From assembly GCA_964634205.1 (NCBI GenBank), contig CAZWKE010000009.1, positions 1 to 64,000 on the forward strand: DNA of 64,000 bases. The letters are read 5' to 3'. The position numbers were made by a program, and so were the translations under genes. Positions within the stretch are counted from its first letter, which is position 1, and each line of letters starts with the position of its first letter. Positions 1 to 8,836 of this stretch are shown here, piece after piece. The stretch is from JAFGGG01 sp964634205 (GTDB lineage: Bacteria; Spirochaetota; Spirochaetia; SZUA-6; RPPD01). A model generated the notes under the pieces. It saw only the letters and a program-made list of their open reading frames with translations, made no database searches and was not told the DNA's origin.

Positions 1-1752
1 CAAACTGTATGATACAGAAATTTTCCAGTTAAATCCAGGCTCAGGATAGTAGCTGTACGCATAATAGACAAAGGTACAATAGTTCTGGTTCAAGATGTTC
101 TCCAACTGCAGCATGATCTGCAGCTTGTCCGAGATAAACGCCGGTACAAACTTTACAAAACCGTTCAGCAGGAAATATGCGTCCATTTTTTCCAATGTAT
201 TTCCCACGTCACCACCGGAATAACACTCCCCCCGGTAATGCAGGGAGGTCCCCAGTGAAAATCCGAAAGGAAGCTTAAGCGTAAGCTCGGCAAACGCGTT
301 ATGTTCGGGAACCAGGGGAACGAATTTCCCCGCATTCTCCCCGGTCAGGAAAATGGCATGGGTATACGTATAGTTTCCCGTCAGCACGATAAAATCCGCA
401 AGCGAAAGTTTGACCCCGATTTCACCGCCGATGCGTTCGGTTTTATCCAGATTGACATTTTTTTGGGCGATAAAATCCGGGGCGATTTCATCCTCCATCA
501 CCAGGTAAAATCCGTTCAGATTTACGGTAACGGCCTTGTCGAACAGGCTGAGCTGTGTGCCCGTTTCAATATTATACCCGTGTTCCGGTTTCAAATCTTT
601 GTTGAATTCATCGGGCCAGTACCCGGAATAAATGACCTGCTCATCAATAAACGGATAGCGAAATACCGTGTCCATACGTGCGTATAGTTTGGAATCCGGC
701 AGAAAGTTCCACACAATACCGGCGTTCCAGACGAATGCATGCTGGAATTTCTCACCGTCTATACTGGTCCCCACAAGGGTGTCTACCACCACACGGGACA
801 GCTCATAGCGCATTCCGGCTTTTATATGCAGAAAATCAATGGGTGAAAGCTCATTGTTGATATGGAACCCGTAACTGTCCTTGGTAATCATGGTCTCATA
901 GTCTTTATTATCACGCGCGCTGTCGGTAAAACGGTTAAAATCATAGATATCCCATGACAGATCGGCACCCAGGGTCGTCCTGTCATCCATACCGAGAAAC
1001 GGGAATGTCAGAGTGAAACGCGGAAGCGCGCCGAATGAATGCAGGTACTTGTTGTTATAGGTCGGGGTAAAATTACTGGGGATGTTATCCGCCATGATTT
1101 TCAGGTTGTAATACAGGTCCGTATGAAGTTCCCCCCAGTCGGAGAACAGGGCCTTTATGCTGAGCATGTTGTTCAGGGTATGATTCTCTGTATTATCATT
1201 AGCGTATTTAGCCTGGCTCTGTGTCGGGTCGTCATCCATCTGGGCCTTGCTTAAGTCTCCCGGCAGCTCACAGGAAAGCCACTCATAGGAACTCTTCAGC
1301 GAGCCGTAAACCCGGTCCGAAATATCGGTCCCCAACTCAAATCCCGCGCCGACGGACTCAAACGCAGAGTGGTCCCGATACCCGTCGGTACCCGTGTGTT
1401 CCGCGTTAACCACAAGATCGAAAGGACCGATCATGCCGCTGATACCCAGACGCTGCTGGTTGTCCAGGAAACTCCCCCCGGCCGCAAACGCGTCGGCTTT
1501 TGTTTCTTTACCGCCCTTTTTGGTGATGATATTCACCACCCCCCCAACGGCATAATCACCGTAGAGGACACTGTTCCCGCCNNNNNNNNNNNNNNNNNNN
1601 NNNNNNNNNNNNNNNNNNNNNNNNNNNNNNNNNNNNNNNNNNNNNNNNNNNNNNNNNNNNNNNNNNNNNNNNNNNNNNNNNAGCAGCGCACAAATGAACA
1701 GCATGACCGGAACCGCCGAACGTGTAAAAAAAATTCTTGTGGGATTTCTCAT
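1..1752 (-). CDS. btuB: TonB-dependent vitamin B12 receptor BtuB, 3' end beyond window, internal gap
   Basis: Outer-membrane receptor that imports cobalamin with TonB energy. The ATG at 1752 follows AAGGAG and starts a signal peptide (MRNPTRIFFTRSAVPVMLF). After the N block the same gene continues with the plug motif YGDYAVGGVVNIITKKG, then a long aromatic-rich beta-barrel, and runs off the window at base 1 close to the usual C-terminus (ending ...FNWKISVSYS). The B12 substrate is inferred from the adenosylcobalamin riboswitch just upstream; the barrel alone would only say TonB receptor. The region between signal peptide and plug motif (TonB box and first part of the plug) lies in the N block and is missing. 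The reading frame across the gap cannot be verified. Confidence 0.9.
   Translation of the reverse strand, partial: MRNPTRIFFTRSAVPVMLFICALXXXXXXXXXXXXXXXXXXXXXXXXXXXXXXXXXXGGNSVLYGDYAVGGVVNIITKKGGKETKADAFAAGGSFLDNQQRLGISGMIGPFDLVVNAEHTGTDGYRDHSAFESVGAGFELGTDISDRVYGSLKSSYEWLSCELPGDLSKAQMDDDPTQSQAKYANDNTENHTLNNMLSIKALFSDWGELHTDLYYNLKIMADNIPSNFTPTYNNKYLHSFGALPRFTLTFPFLGMDDRTTLGADLSWDIYDFNRFTDSARDNKDYETMITKDSYGFHINNELSPIDFLHIKAGMRYELSRVVVDTLVGTSIDGEKFQHAFVWNAGIVWNFLPDSKLYARMDTVFRYPFIDEQVIYSGYWPDEFNKDLKPEHGYNIETGTQLSLFDKAVTVNLNGFYLVMEDEIAPDFIAQKNVNLDKTERIGGEIGVKLSLADFIVLTGNYTYTHAIFLTGENAGKFVPLVPEHNAFAELTLKLPFGFSLGTSLHYRGECYSGGDVGNTLEKMDAYFLLNGFVKFVPAFISDKLQIMLQLENILNQNYCTFVYYAYSYYPEPGFNWKISVSYSL
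1582..1681. other. assembly gap (100 N) inside btuB
   Basis: Exactly 100 N. In BtuB-type receptors roughly 80-110 residues lie between the signal peptide and the YGDYAVGG motif, but 100 bases would hold only 33. The true gap is therefore probably some 250-300 bases and the N count is a placeholder (inference). Confidence 0.95.
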
Positions 1753-1783
1753 AAAAGTTCTCCTTCCTCGAGGTTGTTGTTTT

Positions 1784-1978
1784 AAGGAGGGTTTCCTGGC
1801 TTCCGGATCAGGTTACTAAAGGGCGCCTTCTCACCGTACCCCGGCCGCATGCACTTGACATCTGCAAGTACCTGCCGCCCGGTGTGCCGGCAATGGCATT
1901 ACTGCCCCCGTTCATCCCCGGTTACAGTGGCGGGACCGCTGCGGATTCACACCGCATTCCGCTCTCCCCAAACAGTAG
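1784..1978 (-). promoter_or_regulatory. adenosylcobalamin riboswitch in btuB leader
   Basis: On the minus strand the leader contains the conserved cobalamin aptamer blocks GGTGTGAATCCGCAGCGGTC, CCGCCACTGTAACCGG and, near the 3' end, GAAGCCAGGAAACC. Directly after the last block is CCTCCTT (plus 1784-1790), complementary to the btuB Shine-Dalgarno AAGGAG (plus 1760-1765). The visible expression platform is therefore a Shine-Dalgarno-sequestering hairpin, suggesting translational repression when cobalamin is bound. Family knowledge: this class binds AdoCbl or related corrinoids and controls B12 uptake genes. Confidence 0.93.
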
Positions 1979-1989
1979 ATTAACTTATG

Positions 1990-2018
1990 TCATATACCTT
2001 ATAAGGCGGGTTTGTCAA
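1990..2018 (-). promoter_or_regulatory. putative sigma-70 promoter for btuB
   Basis: On the minus strand a perfect -35 TTGACA (plus 2013-2018) is followed after 16-18 bases by TATATG/TATGAC, each 4 of 6 to the -10 consensus. It sits just upstream of the riboswitch. CCTTATAAGG within the spacer is palindromic. Confidence 0.5.
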
Positions 2019-2039
2019 TGGGATGGCCTAAATAAGCGC

Positions 2040-5000
2040 CTATAAAACCGTACTTTCCGTACTCCGACCGGGTCCGGCATCATGCTTCTGCCAGACCTGG
2101 AGCAGCTCATCCCATTTCTGCTGCAGATATTTTTTAAACTCATATTCTTCCTGGTAATCCCAGACAATCTCTTCCACCGCGGTACTGATCTGGCCGAAAC
2201 GTTCTCCCACATCCTGCAGCAGTTCCTTTCCGAATTGCAGGTGCTCCGGAATGAGAAAGCGGGGACTGAACAAAGACTGTTTCAGCCCTTCAACCGTCTC
2301 ACTTTCCTGGGCTTCGCTTACCGGCGGATTCCCCGGCTCGTCGACCTGTGGTAGATATGAATACTCCGGTTTCATTCCCTGTACCAGGTAGGCGGTCATA
2401 GGTTCATGTATTCCTTTTATATTGAGTTTTCCCAACTCAGTACATCTGGCGTACGGTTTGATCTCATTATACGTTGAATAGGTAATCATGATATCCCCGG
2501 GGTTGGCCGCGGTTTCCATACGCGAGGCGATGTTAACCACGTCCCCGAAGATATCACCCTGCTTGCGGATTACTACGCCGGTATTTATGCCGACGCGCAC
2601 CTGAAACTTCTCCTGTTCAACCTTGAACTGATCATACGCGGCAATTTTTATCTGGATCTCCAGCCCCGCCAAGATGGCGTTCAAGGGGTGCTTAAACACC
2701 GCCAGCATTCCGTCGCCCATGGTTTTTATCAATGTACCGTTAAAGCGACGGATGATGGGGATGACAATGCCTTCAAACGCCTGAATAAGACTCATCAGGG
2801 CGGTGGTATCAATAAGGGAGGACTTCTCGGTGTAATGGGCGATATCAATGAAAAACACCGTCAGTATCTGGGTATTTTCCCGTTTAAAGATGAACTCCTT
2901 TTTTGACTGTTCGGTGACCGTGGTTTCCCCGGCCCTGCCCGCGGACTGCCGTTCCACGGCTGTCAACGAATTCTCCCGGTTCCGCTTCAGTATTTCCAAC
3001 AGAACGTTTCGAATCTGTTCGGCATACCTGCCGTTCACCAGTTCCTCCAGGACCTCGCGCAATGTGTTCTGCAGCGGTTCGTTGTTTATCACCACCGCCT
3101 TCAGCAGCAGGGAAATCACCTCATTGGAAAAGGGGTGTTCCAGCTTGTGCAGGACCGCGGGTGCCTCCTTAACCATTTTTCCCTTGAAGTAATCACCCAA
3201 CACCTCTGTGGCATAATCATCACCAAGGGCTATCAGGGCAACCAGGGCCTCCTGCCGAATCCCGTTATCGGGATCATCAAGCAGGGTGTAGAACCTGCTG
3301 ATCAGTGGTTCGCGCGGCATGTTCTTATTCCTGCGCGCGACATGCCCCAGTGTTTTTACGGCCAAAGATTTCAGGAACGCGTCCTTCTCCGCGGTCAGGT
3401 CCAGCAGAAACTGGAACACACCGGGGTCAGCGCATGCGGTAATAATCTCCCCCAGTTTTTGCCTCAACACGGGTTTGAGGCCTGCCTTGACAACAAGCCG
3501 GAGCAGGACCAGGTAAATCCCCTTGATCCGGTGCAGTTCCATTTCTTGCAGAGAATCGAGCGTTAACTTTTTTACCTCATCGGGCGTTGAACTCTTCAGC
3601 AGCAGGTCTACCAGGTTACGGATATACTGGCCCGGGGCCAGGAAACGGGCCCCCCGGATATACCCTTTTAAGGAGGAGAGGTTTTTCCCCAAATGAGAGA
3701 AATATGCCTGGGCCTCGTCCACCGTGGTTTTGTCATACAACTGGCACAGGGTAACCACACTCGTTTCTTCCAAAAAAGGGATATGCTCCTTACGGGCAAA
3801 GGCCAGAATACTCTGCAGCAGCTTTATCACGGTTTTCACCTTCAACAACCCGGCCAGACGGATAAACCTGTTCAGACGCCGCAGTTTAAACGGGCGGTTG
3901 AAGTCGATCCGGTTTAAAACATTGATAACCTGCATATTACGGCTTTTTTTCTGGAGATTCATTAAGGGCAGACAGGCATGAAAGCGGTACTTCTCTTCCT
4001 CGGTTGCGTCTTTTAAGGCAATACGAATATTCTCCACCAGTTCCGCCCGGGTAAAACGCATACTGCCGCGCAGGTATTCCTTCAGATCCAGCAGCAGCAC
4101 TTCGTTGCCGTAGCGTTCCAGCAGATTGGCAAGCACCACCATCAAGAGCATTTCCTTCTGCGTGACATTGCTCACGGAAATAAAATTCTTTTTTACATTA
4201 TTAAACAATGCCTCCAGGTGGGCGAGGGTGATCACCGAAAGCTCATTTATTTGGAACGGTTGCTCGTCGGTAATGAACGCCACGATCTTTTCCAGACATT
4301 TCCCGTTACAGGCTTCGGTATCATTATTGTAATACGGAAGGATAAGGAGCGTTTTAAAGATATTCAGCGGATAGGAGAATTTTCCCTCATAGCGTAAAAG
4401 TGAATGGAGCAAAGCCCTGACGGTTATAAGCTTGCCCTTTTTGACCTTTTCCAAAATATACTTGTTTTCCGGCCGTTTCACGTGAATGATATAGGCACAC
4501 AATAAAAGCCCCAGTTCTTTGGCGGAGAACTCCTGTGTGTTGCCGTCAAAATCTCCAAGAAAAGCGCCCACCTCGTCTTCACTGCGGCCGATGATCTCAG
4601 CAATTATCTCTTCGCGTATCCTCCCGCCTTCAGCCCGGGCGATCTTTTTGATCGCGTCGATATCCCCCGTTTCCAGAAGTCCCTTGACCGCGCTTGCCCG
4701 TAAATCCGCTGACAGGTGGGTATTGTCCACAAGCTGACGGTTAAGCTGTCGCACCTTTTCATGTGTTGGTAATATTTTGTTCAATGCATTTATGATGTGC
4801 AAACGCTGCTCGTTTATGGTTAACGTATTGAAGTTTTTATAAAGGACATCCACGGATGACGGGGCCCGTATTTCGGCAAGCGCGTCAATAGCAGCCAACT
4901 GCTGCTCGTTATTCCCTTTTTCCAGTATCTTATAGAGATGAGGAATCGAAACCTCATTCCCCAACGAAGCCGAAGCACGGATGGCAGCCACGCTTACCGT

Positions 5001-5123
5001 CGTATCCGTATTATAATATTCCTTGATCAGTTCCGAAAAAATCTCAGAATCATAGAAGTTTTTCAACAGACCGAGGATGGTAACAAGACTGCCCGGTGAC
5101 AGCGAAAGCGCTACTTTTTCCAT
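2040..5123 (-). CDS. HEAT-repeat protein with class III adenylate/guanylate cyclase domain
   Basis: A 1027-residue protein, probably soluble; no membrane segment is visible. Residues 1 to about 740 are helical HEAT-like repeats (e.g. HLYKILEKGNNEQQLAAIDA). A class III cyclase domain follows at about 750-925. It keeps both metal aspartates (FFIDIAHYT near 757, KTMGDGMLAVF near 802) and the catalytic N and R in VVNIASRME near 860. The K before TMGDG and the D in GDIFGD suit ATP as substrate, so cAMP is the likely product (inference). About 100 residues of unknown function follow. The repeats probably receive a protein signal. The ATG start has no strong Shine-Dalgarno. It is the last gene of the 8414-2040 minus-strand run. 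The stand-alone cNMP-binding protein at 16531 is a possible effector. Confidence 0.85.
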   Translation of the reverse strand: MEKVALSLSPGSLVTILGLLKNFYDSEIFSELIKEYYNTDTTVSVAAIRASASLGNEVSIPHLYKILEKGNNEQQLAAIDALAEIRAPSSVDVLYKNFNTLTINEQRLHIINALNKILPTHEKVRQLNRQLVDNTHLSADLRASAVKGLLETGDIDAIKKIARAEGGRIREEIIAEIIGRSEDEVGAFLGDFDGNTQEFSAKELGLLLCAYIIHVKRPENKYILEKVKKGKLITVRALLHSLLRYEGKFSYPLNIFKTLLILPYYNNDTEACNGKCLEKIVAFITDEQPFQINELSVITLAHLEALFNNVKKNFISVSNVTQKEMLLMVVLANLLERYGNEVLLLDLKEYLRGSMRFTRAELVENIRIALKDATEEEKYRFHACLPLMNLQKKSRNMQVINVLNRIDFNRPFKLRRLNRFIRLAGLLKVKTVIKLLQSILAFARKEHIPFLEETSVVTLCQLYDKTTVDEAQAYFSHLGKNLSSLKGYIRGARFLAPGQYIRNLVDLLLKSSTPDEVKKLTLDSLQEMELHRIKGIYLVLLRLVVKAGLKPVLRQKLGEIITACADPGVFQFLLDLTAEKDAFLKSLAVKTLGHVARRNKNMPREPLISRFYTLLDDPDNGIRQEALVALIALGDDYATEVLGDYFKGKMVKEAPAVLHKLEHPFSNEVISLLLKAVVINNEPLQNTLREVLEELVNGRYAEQIRNVLLEILKRNRENSLTAVERQSAGRAGETTVTEQSKKEFIFKRENTQILTVFFIDIAHYTEKSSLIDTTALMSLIQAFEGIVIPIIRRFNGTLIKTMGDGMLAVFKHPLNAILAGLEIQIKIAAYDQFKVEQEKFQVRVGINTGVVIRKQGDIFGDVVNIASRMETAANPGDIMITYSTYNEIKPYARCTELGKLNIKGIHEPMTAYLVQGMKPEYSYLPQVDEPGNPPVSEAQESETVEGLKQSLFSPRFLIPEHLQFGKELLQDVGERFGQISTAVEEIVWDYQEEYEFKKYLQQKWDELLQVWQKHDAGPGRSTESTVL

Positions 5124-5175
5124 TTAACCGAATTCTATTAAAATTAAGCGATTTGGTCAATCAAACACAGGTTTT

Positions 5176-6282
5176 TTACTCCAGATCATCCCAGGCGATG
5201 CCTTTGCCCGCGGGAATAAAACGCCGCGCGGTTTTGCCGTAAACAGCCGGTATGACCTGCGGCCCCAGCCCGGGCCGCAGATTTTTTTCGCTGCGCAGCA
5301 GGGCGGTATTATGTTCATGTAAGCGGTTGCCCTTCGGGATCGGGACAAGCGCCAGCAGCGAACGCCGGGTGGTATAATAATTGTCTTTTTCCGAAGGCGC
5401 AAGTTCTTTCCTCCCGTCACCCAGGACAGCGGAAATACGCGTCTTTCCGTAACGGTCTTCCATCTGCGCCAGCACCTCCGTAAGCGGCAGGGTTTCTGCC
5501 TGCCGGATACGCTCCGTCATCCGCCTGAACTCGGACGGAACCAGGGCAATGGGATCGTCCAGGGCCGGGCCGTCTTTTTGCAGGGTAAAATGCTTTTCCA
5601 CAAGAGCCGCGCCGCGTGCCGCCGCCAGCACCGGTACCAGCTCGGGATCAAGGGAATGATCGGAAACGCCGACGGGGATGCGGAAGTGCTTTCGCAGGAA
5701 TGGAATCACATTGATATTGTATTCATTCTCCGGGGCGGGATAGCTGGTGATGCAATGGAGAATGCAGACATTCCGGGTGATAACGGCCAGTGCCTTTTCG
5801 ATGTCCTCCAAAGTGGACACGCCGGTGGAAAGGACGGCCGGAAGTCCCGTGCCCCCGATTGCCTGGAGCAATGGGAAATGATTCAACTCGGGGGAGGCGG
5901 TCTTGATTATACACACCCCCAGTTCCACGGCCATAGAGAGGCTTTTTGTACCGAATACGCTGCATAAAAAAACCAGCCCCTGTGCTTCGGTGTATTCCTT
6001 GATTTGCCGGTAAAAGGAAATCTCCCTTTCACAGCGTTTGAAATGTTCGAACAGGCTGATCCTGCCGGAAGGAAGAGAGACCTTTCCGGCCAACGGATGG
6101 AGGATCTCATCCGCAAAAACAATCTGGACCTTCACACAATCGGCGCCGCTTTGCCCCGCGGCCGTGATCAACCGAAACGCGTGCTCCGGCCCCTGCGTGA
6201 ACCCGGTTCCCAATTCGGCGATAATGAAACAGGGGGCCCCCTTCCCGATCCTGCGTCCCCCGACCTTCAACACCTCGTGCAT
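5176..6282 (-). CDS. NeuB-family synthase (sialic/nonulosonic acid synthase-like) with SAF domain
   Basis: About 368 residues. An N-terminal TIM barrel carries CFIIAELGTGF, ADCVKVQ, VLSTG, VSDHS and VEKHFTL, matching PEP-condensing N-acetylneuraminate synthases; the His residues in VSDHS and EKHFT are expected metal/substrate ligands. The C-terminal SAF/antifreeze-like domain starts near RRSLLALVPIPKG and ends IPAGKGIAWDDL. The family condenses PEP with an N-acetylated hexosamine to a nine-carbon keto sugar acid. No other nonulosonate gene is nearby, so the sugar substrate is open. Start chosen at ATG 6282 (GAAGGG upstream); ATG 6294 and TTG 6354 also lie in frame. It follows pncB by 46 bases. 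Confidence 0.8.
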   Translation of the reverse strand: MHEVLKVGGRRIGKGAPCFIIAELGTGFTQGPEHAFRLITAAGQSGADCVKVQIVFADEILHPLAGKVSLPSGRISLFEHFKRCEREISFYRQIKEYTEAQGLVFLCSVFGTKSLSMAVELGVCIIKTASPELNHFPLLQAIGGTGLPAVLSTGVSTLEDIEKALAVITRNVCILHCITSYPAPENEYNINVIPFLRKHFRIPVGVSDHSLDPELVPVLAAARGAALVEKHFTLQKDGPALDDPIALVPSEFRRMTERIRQAETLPLTEVLAQMEDRYGKTRISAVLGDGRKELAPSEKDNYYTTRRSLLALVPIPKGNRLHEHNTALLRSEKNLRPGLGPQVIPAVYGKTARRFIPAGKGIAWDDLE

Positions 6283-6328
6283 GAGTCTTCTCATCCCTTC
6301 TATAACTGCCTTGATACTGTTTTTTAGC

Positions 6329-7783
6329 TTACAGGCTTTGGGTGGTTTGCGCAATCAGTTTAAATTTAAGATTTTTTAGGCTTTCGGAAAGTGACACCTT
6401 GTAAATATGCGGATTAATCAGGCGCTTATAGGTATCATCAAGCCTGCCGAGCTCACGCAGGGTATGCTCGCGGATATGTACCAGGTCCAACGTTCGGTCC
6501 GTTATTTCACCGTTTTTCATCCTGGGCAGAAGCATCTCCCGTACCGAACCATACTCAGCAAGGTCGAAATACTTATACTCATACAGGGGATGATAAAAGC
6601 GGCGGCTGCCGCCGGTCCCCGGCTTTTCATGATCAAGGGCCATCAAATCGGCGACGGCCGCTCCTCCACCGTTAAAAAAACGGAACACCTGTTTGATTCC
6701 CGGGTTACTGGTTTTGTGCGGGTTGTTGGACAGCTTAATGGCCGGAAACATCTTCCTGCCGTCACTTCTGGCTGCCAGTTTGAACACCCCGGTTAAGGCC
6801 GGATCGCCCTGGGCGGTCACCAGGTTGGTGCCCACCCCCCAGATATCGATCGGGGCCCCGCGGGTCACAAGCTGCTGGATGATCTCTTCATTCAGATCGT
6901 TTGAGACGACAATCCTGGCTTTTTTCAAGCCCGCCTTGTCCAACTTATGCCGTACACTTTTACTCAGGTATTCCAGGTCTCCGCTATCCAGCCGCACACC
7001 GATATTTTCGATGCCCCTGGTTTTCAGTTTTTTGCCGATTTCGACGGCGTTTTTTATCCCGCTCTGCAGAGTATCGTAGGTATCGATCAACAGAATGCAA
7101 TTCTGCGGATACACCTCCGCGTACTTTGCGAACGCCTCCTTTTCCGAGGCAAAGGACATGATCCATGAGTGGGCCTGGGTACCCTTGACCGGAATGCCGT
7201 ACTCCCTGCCCGCCAAAGTGTTTGAGGTGGAGGAGGCCCCGCCGATAAAGGCCGCGCGCGTGGCGGAAAGTGCCCCGTCACGCCCGTGCGCCCGGCGCAT
7301 ACCGAACTCGGCGATGATTCCCCCCCCGGACGCCAGGTACATCCGGGCCGCCTTAGTGGCAATCAAACTCTGGAAATTGACCGTATTAAGGAGCAGGCTT
7401 TCTATTAATTGTACTTCCAGCAGGCTGCCGTGGACACGGATCAGGGGTTCAACCGGGAAAACCGGGGTGCCTTCATCCACCGCGTAGATATCGCCGGAAA
7501 ATTTAAACCTGGAGAGATAATCCAGGAACTCGGCACTGAACAGTCCCAGCTCTGCAAGATAACGGATATCCTCCCCGGAAAATTTAAGGGCCGCGATGTT
7601 TTCCAGCAGCGGTGCCAGCCCGGCAAAAACGGCAAACCCCCCTCCAAAAGGCTGCCTCCTGAAAAACATGTCGAACACCACCGCCGGATTATGGTGCAGC
7701 GTAAAATATCCCTGCATCATGGTAAGTTCGTACAGATCCGTGAACAGACCGGAAACCGTCCCGGCCGGCGGGGTCCTACTCAT
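6329..7783 (-). CDS. pncB: nicotinate phosphoribosyltransferase
   Basis: Makes nicotinate mononucleotide from nicotinate, PRPP and ATP in the Preiss-Handler NAD salvage route. 484 residues from the ATG at 7783, where the family N-terminus begins (SGLFTDLYELTMMQGYF). Also visible are FRRQPFGGGFAVFAGL, the GTQAHSW segment near residue 201 holding the expected phosphorylated His, VRLDSGDL, and WGVGTNLVTAQG. The start overlaps the end of pncA by 8 bases (CATGAGTAG), implying translational coupling. The frame stays open upstream to 8062, but that part is the shadow of pncA and is not homologous. Confidence 0.93.
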   Translation of the reverse strand: MSRTPPAGTVSGLFTDLYELTMMQGYFTLHHNPAVVFDMFFRRQPFGGGFAVFAGLAPLLENIAALKFSGEDIRYLAELGLFSAEFLDYLSRFKFSGDIYAVDEGTPVFPVEPLIRVHGSLLEVQLIESLLLNTVNFQSLIATKAARMYLASGGGIIAEFGMRRAHGRDGALSATRAAFIGGASSTSNTLAGREYGIPVKGTQAHSWIMSFASEKEAFAKYAEVYPQNCILLIDTYDTLQSGIKNAVEIGKKLKTRGIENIGVRLDSGDLEYLSKSVRHKLDKAGLKKARIVVSNDLNEEIIQQLVTRGAPIDIWGVGTNLVTAQGDPALTGVFKLAARSDGRKMFPAIKLSNNPHKTSNPGIKQVFRFFNGGGAAVADLMALDHEKPGTGGSRRFYHPLYEYKYFDLAEYGSVREMLLPRMKNGEITDRTLDLVHIREHTLRELGRLDDTYKRLINPHIYKVSLSESLKNLKFKLIAQTTQSL

Positions 7784-8414
7784 GGTCCAGGTCTCCCGAT
7801 TGCAGCAGCAGGGCGCCCCCTTCACGGAGCTCCGCCAGGCATTTGTCCACATTACCGGGGGGAAAGTCCACTCCTCTGCACGCATCCTCAATAACCGCCA
7901 CTTCGAAACCCAGCCGCAGGGCGTCCCGGGCAGAAGCAAACACGCAATAGTCCGTGGCAAGGCCGCAGAAATAAAGCCGGGAGATTCCCAACACCTGAAA
8001 ATAGCCGTGCAGCCCGGTTTGGGTCTGCTTATCGTTCTCAAAAAACGCGGAATACGAATCAAGCAGGGGATCCATGCCCTTGTGAATTATGAGGTTGATA
8101 AATCGCCGGTCCAGGTCGGGGTGAAGCGCGGCCCCGTGCGTTGCCTGTATACAGTGATCGGGCCATAATACCTGTTCTTTGTCCCGGTGCATTATAACAT
8201 CCTGCGGTTTTTTCCCTTTATGAACGGAGGCAAAGGACACGTGATCAGCGGGATGCCAATCCTGGGTTGCAGCTACCCGTAAAAACAGGGGCATCAGCCT
8301 GTTGATTACGGGGATAATTGCGTCTCCTTCCGCCACCGCCAGGCTGCCGCCGGGGCAAAAATCATTTTGCACATCGATTACTACCAATGCGCCGTTGTAT
8401 TTCTTATTCGTCAT
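7776..8414 (-). CDS. pncA: nicotinamidase
   Basis: Hydrolyses nicotinamide to nicotinate and ammonia, feeding PncB. 212 residues with the cysteine-hydrolase triad: D14 in VVIDVQNDF, the Lys in IIHKGMD, and the Cys in GLATDYCV. The metal-site motif TQDWHPADH is present. ATG at 8414 has a strong AGGAGG upstream. First gene of a minus-strand run pncA-pncB-neuB-like-cyclase. The expected NadD/NadE steps are not in the window. Confidence 0.94.
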   Translation of the reverse strand: MTNKKYNGALVVIDVQNDFCPGGSLAVAEGDAIIPVINRLMPLFLRVAATQDWHPADHVSFASVHKGKKPQDVIMHRDKEQVLWPDHCIQATHGAALHPDLDRRFINLIIHKGMDPLLDSYSAFFENDKQTQTGLHGYFQVLGISRLYFCGLATDYCVFASARDALRLGFEVAVIEDACRGVDFPPGNVDKCLAELREGGALLLQSGDLDHE

Positions 8415-8496
8415 CAGACCTCCTTCCCCGCTTCATATATAAACTACAAATTCTAAAATGTCCTGTAAACAAAAAATAAACTTTTTAAAAGAATAC

Positions 8497-8525
8497 TCGA
8501 CAAGCAAAAAATAATCTTATAAAAT
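8497..8525 (+). promoter_or_regulatory. putative sigma-70 promoter for the 70-aa CxxC protein
   Basis: TCGACA (8497-8502), a 17-base spacer and TAAAAT (8520-8525), in an AT-rich region between divergent genes and about 48 bases before the start codon. Matches are 5/6 and 5/6 to consensus. Confidence 0.4.
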
Positions 8526-8573
8526 AGGAAAAGGATTTCAATTTAACGAAATTTAATTAATGAGGAGAGAAAA

Positions 8574-8786
8574 ATGGTAACCATTATCTGTGATTCTTGT
8601 AGAAAGCAAATAAAAGATGCTTCCAAAGACGCGAATTACGTAACAATTAAAGATAAAGCACTTTGCCTGACGTGCAACAGGGCTTTCGAGGACAAGGTCT
8701 CTAAAACCATGGCTGCAAAGAGAAAATACTCATTATCCGATTATCAAAAAACATACAGCGACACCTTGTCAAAGGTGTGTAAATAA
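8574..8786 (+). CDS. small protein with two CxxC motifs (zinc-ribbon-like)
   Basis: 70 residues, ATG at 8574 with GAGGAG eight bases upstream. Two CxxC pairs (CDSC near residues 7-10, CLTC near 32-35) suggest a small zinc- or metal-binding knuckle, followed by a Lys-rich helix. No family recognised. It has its own plausible promoter and a clear terminator, so it is probably a real monocistronic gene. Being small, highly charged and metal-binding, it could be regulatory; that is speculation. Confidence 0.75.
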   Translation: MVTIICDSCRKQIKDASKDANYVTIKDKALCLTCNRAFEDKVSKTMAAKRKYSLSDYQKTYSDTLSKVCK

Positions 8787-8796
8787 TTACGGTAAT

Positions 8797-8836
8797 AAGG
8801 GGCTGTTGTAAGAGAATAAGGAGGACAGCCCCTTTT
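8797..8836 (+). terminator. rho-independent terminator after the CxxC protein
   Basis: AAGGGGCTGT (8797-8806) pairs perfectly with ACAGCCCCTT (8825-8834), followed by TTTT. It lies between the convergent ends of the 8574 gene and serS and may serve both. Confidence 0.8.

Noticed and set aside
7783..8062. Upstream extension of the pncB frame
   Set aside because: Arg/Trp/Pro-rich translation overlapping pncA; homology to PncB begins at 7783.
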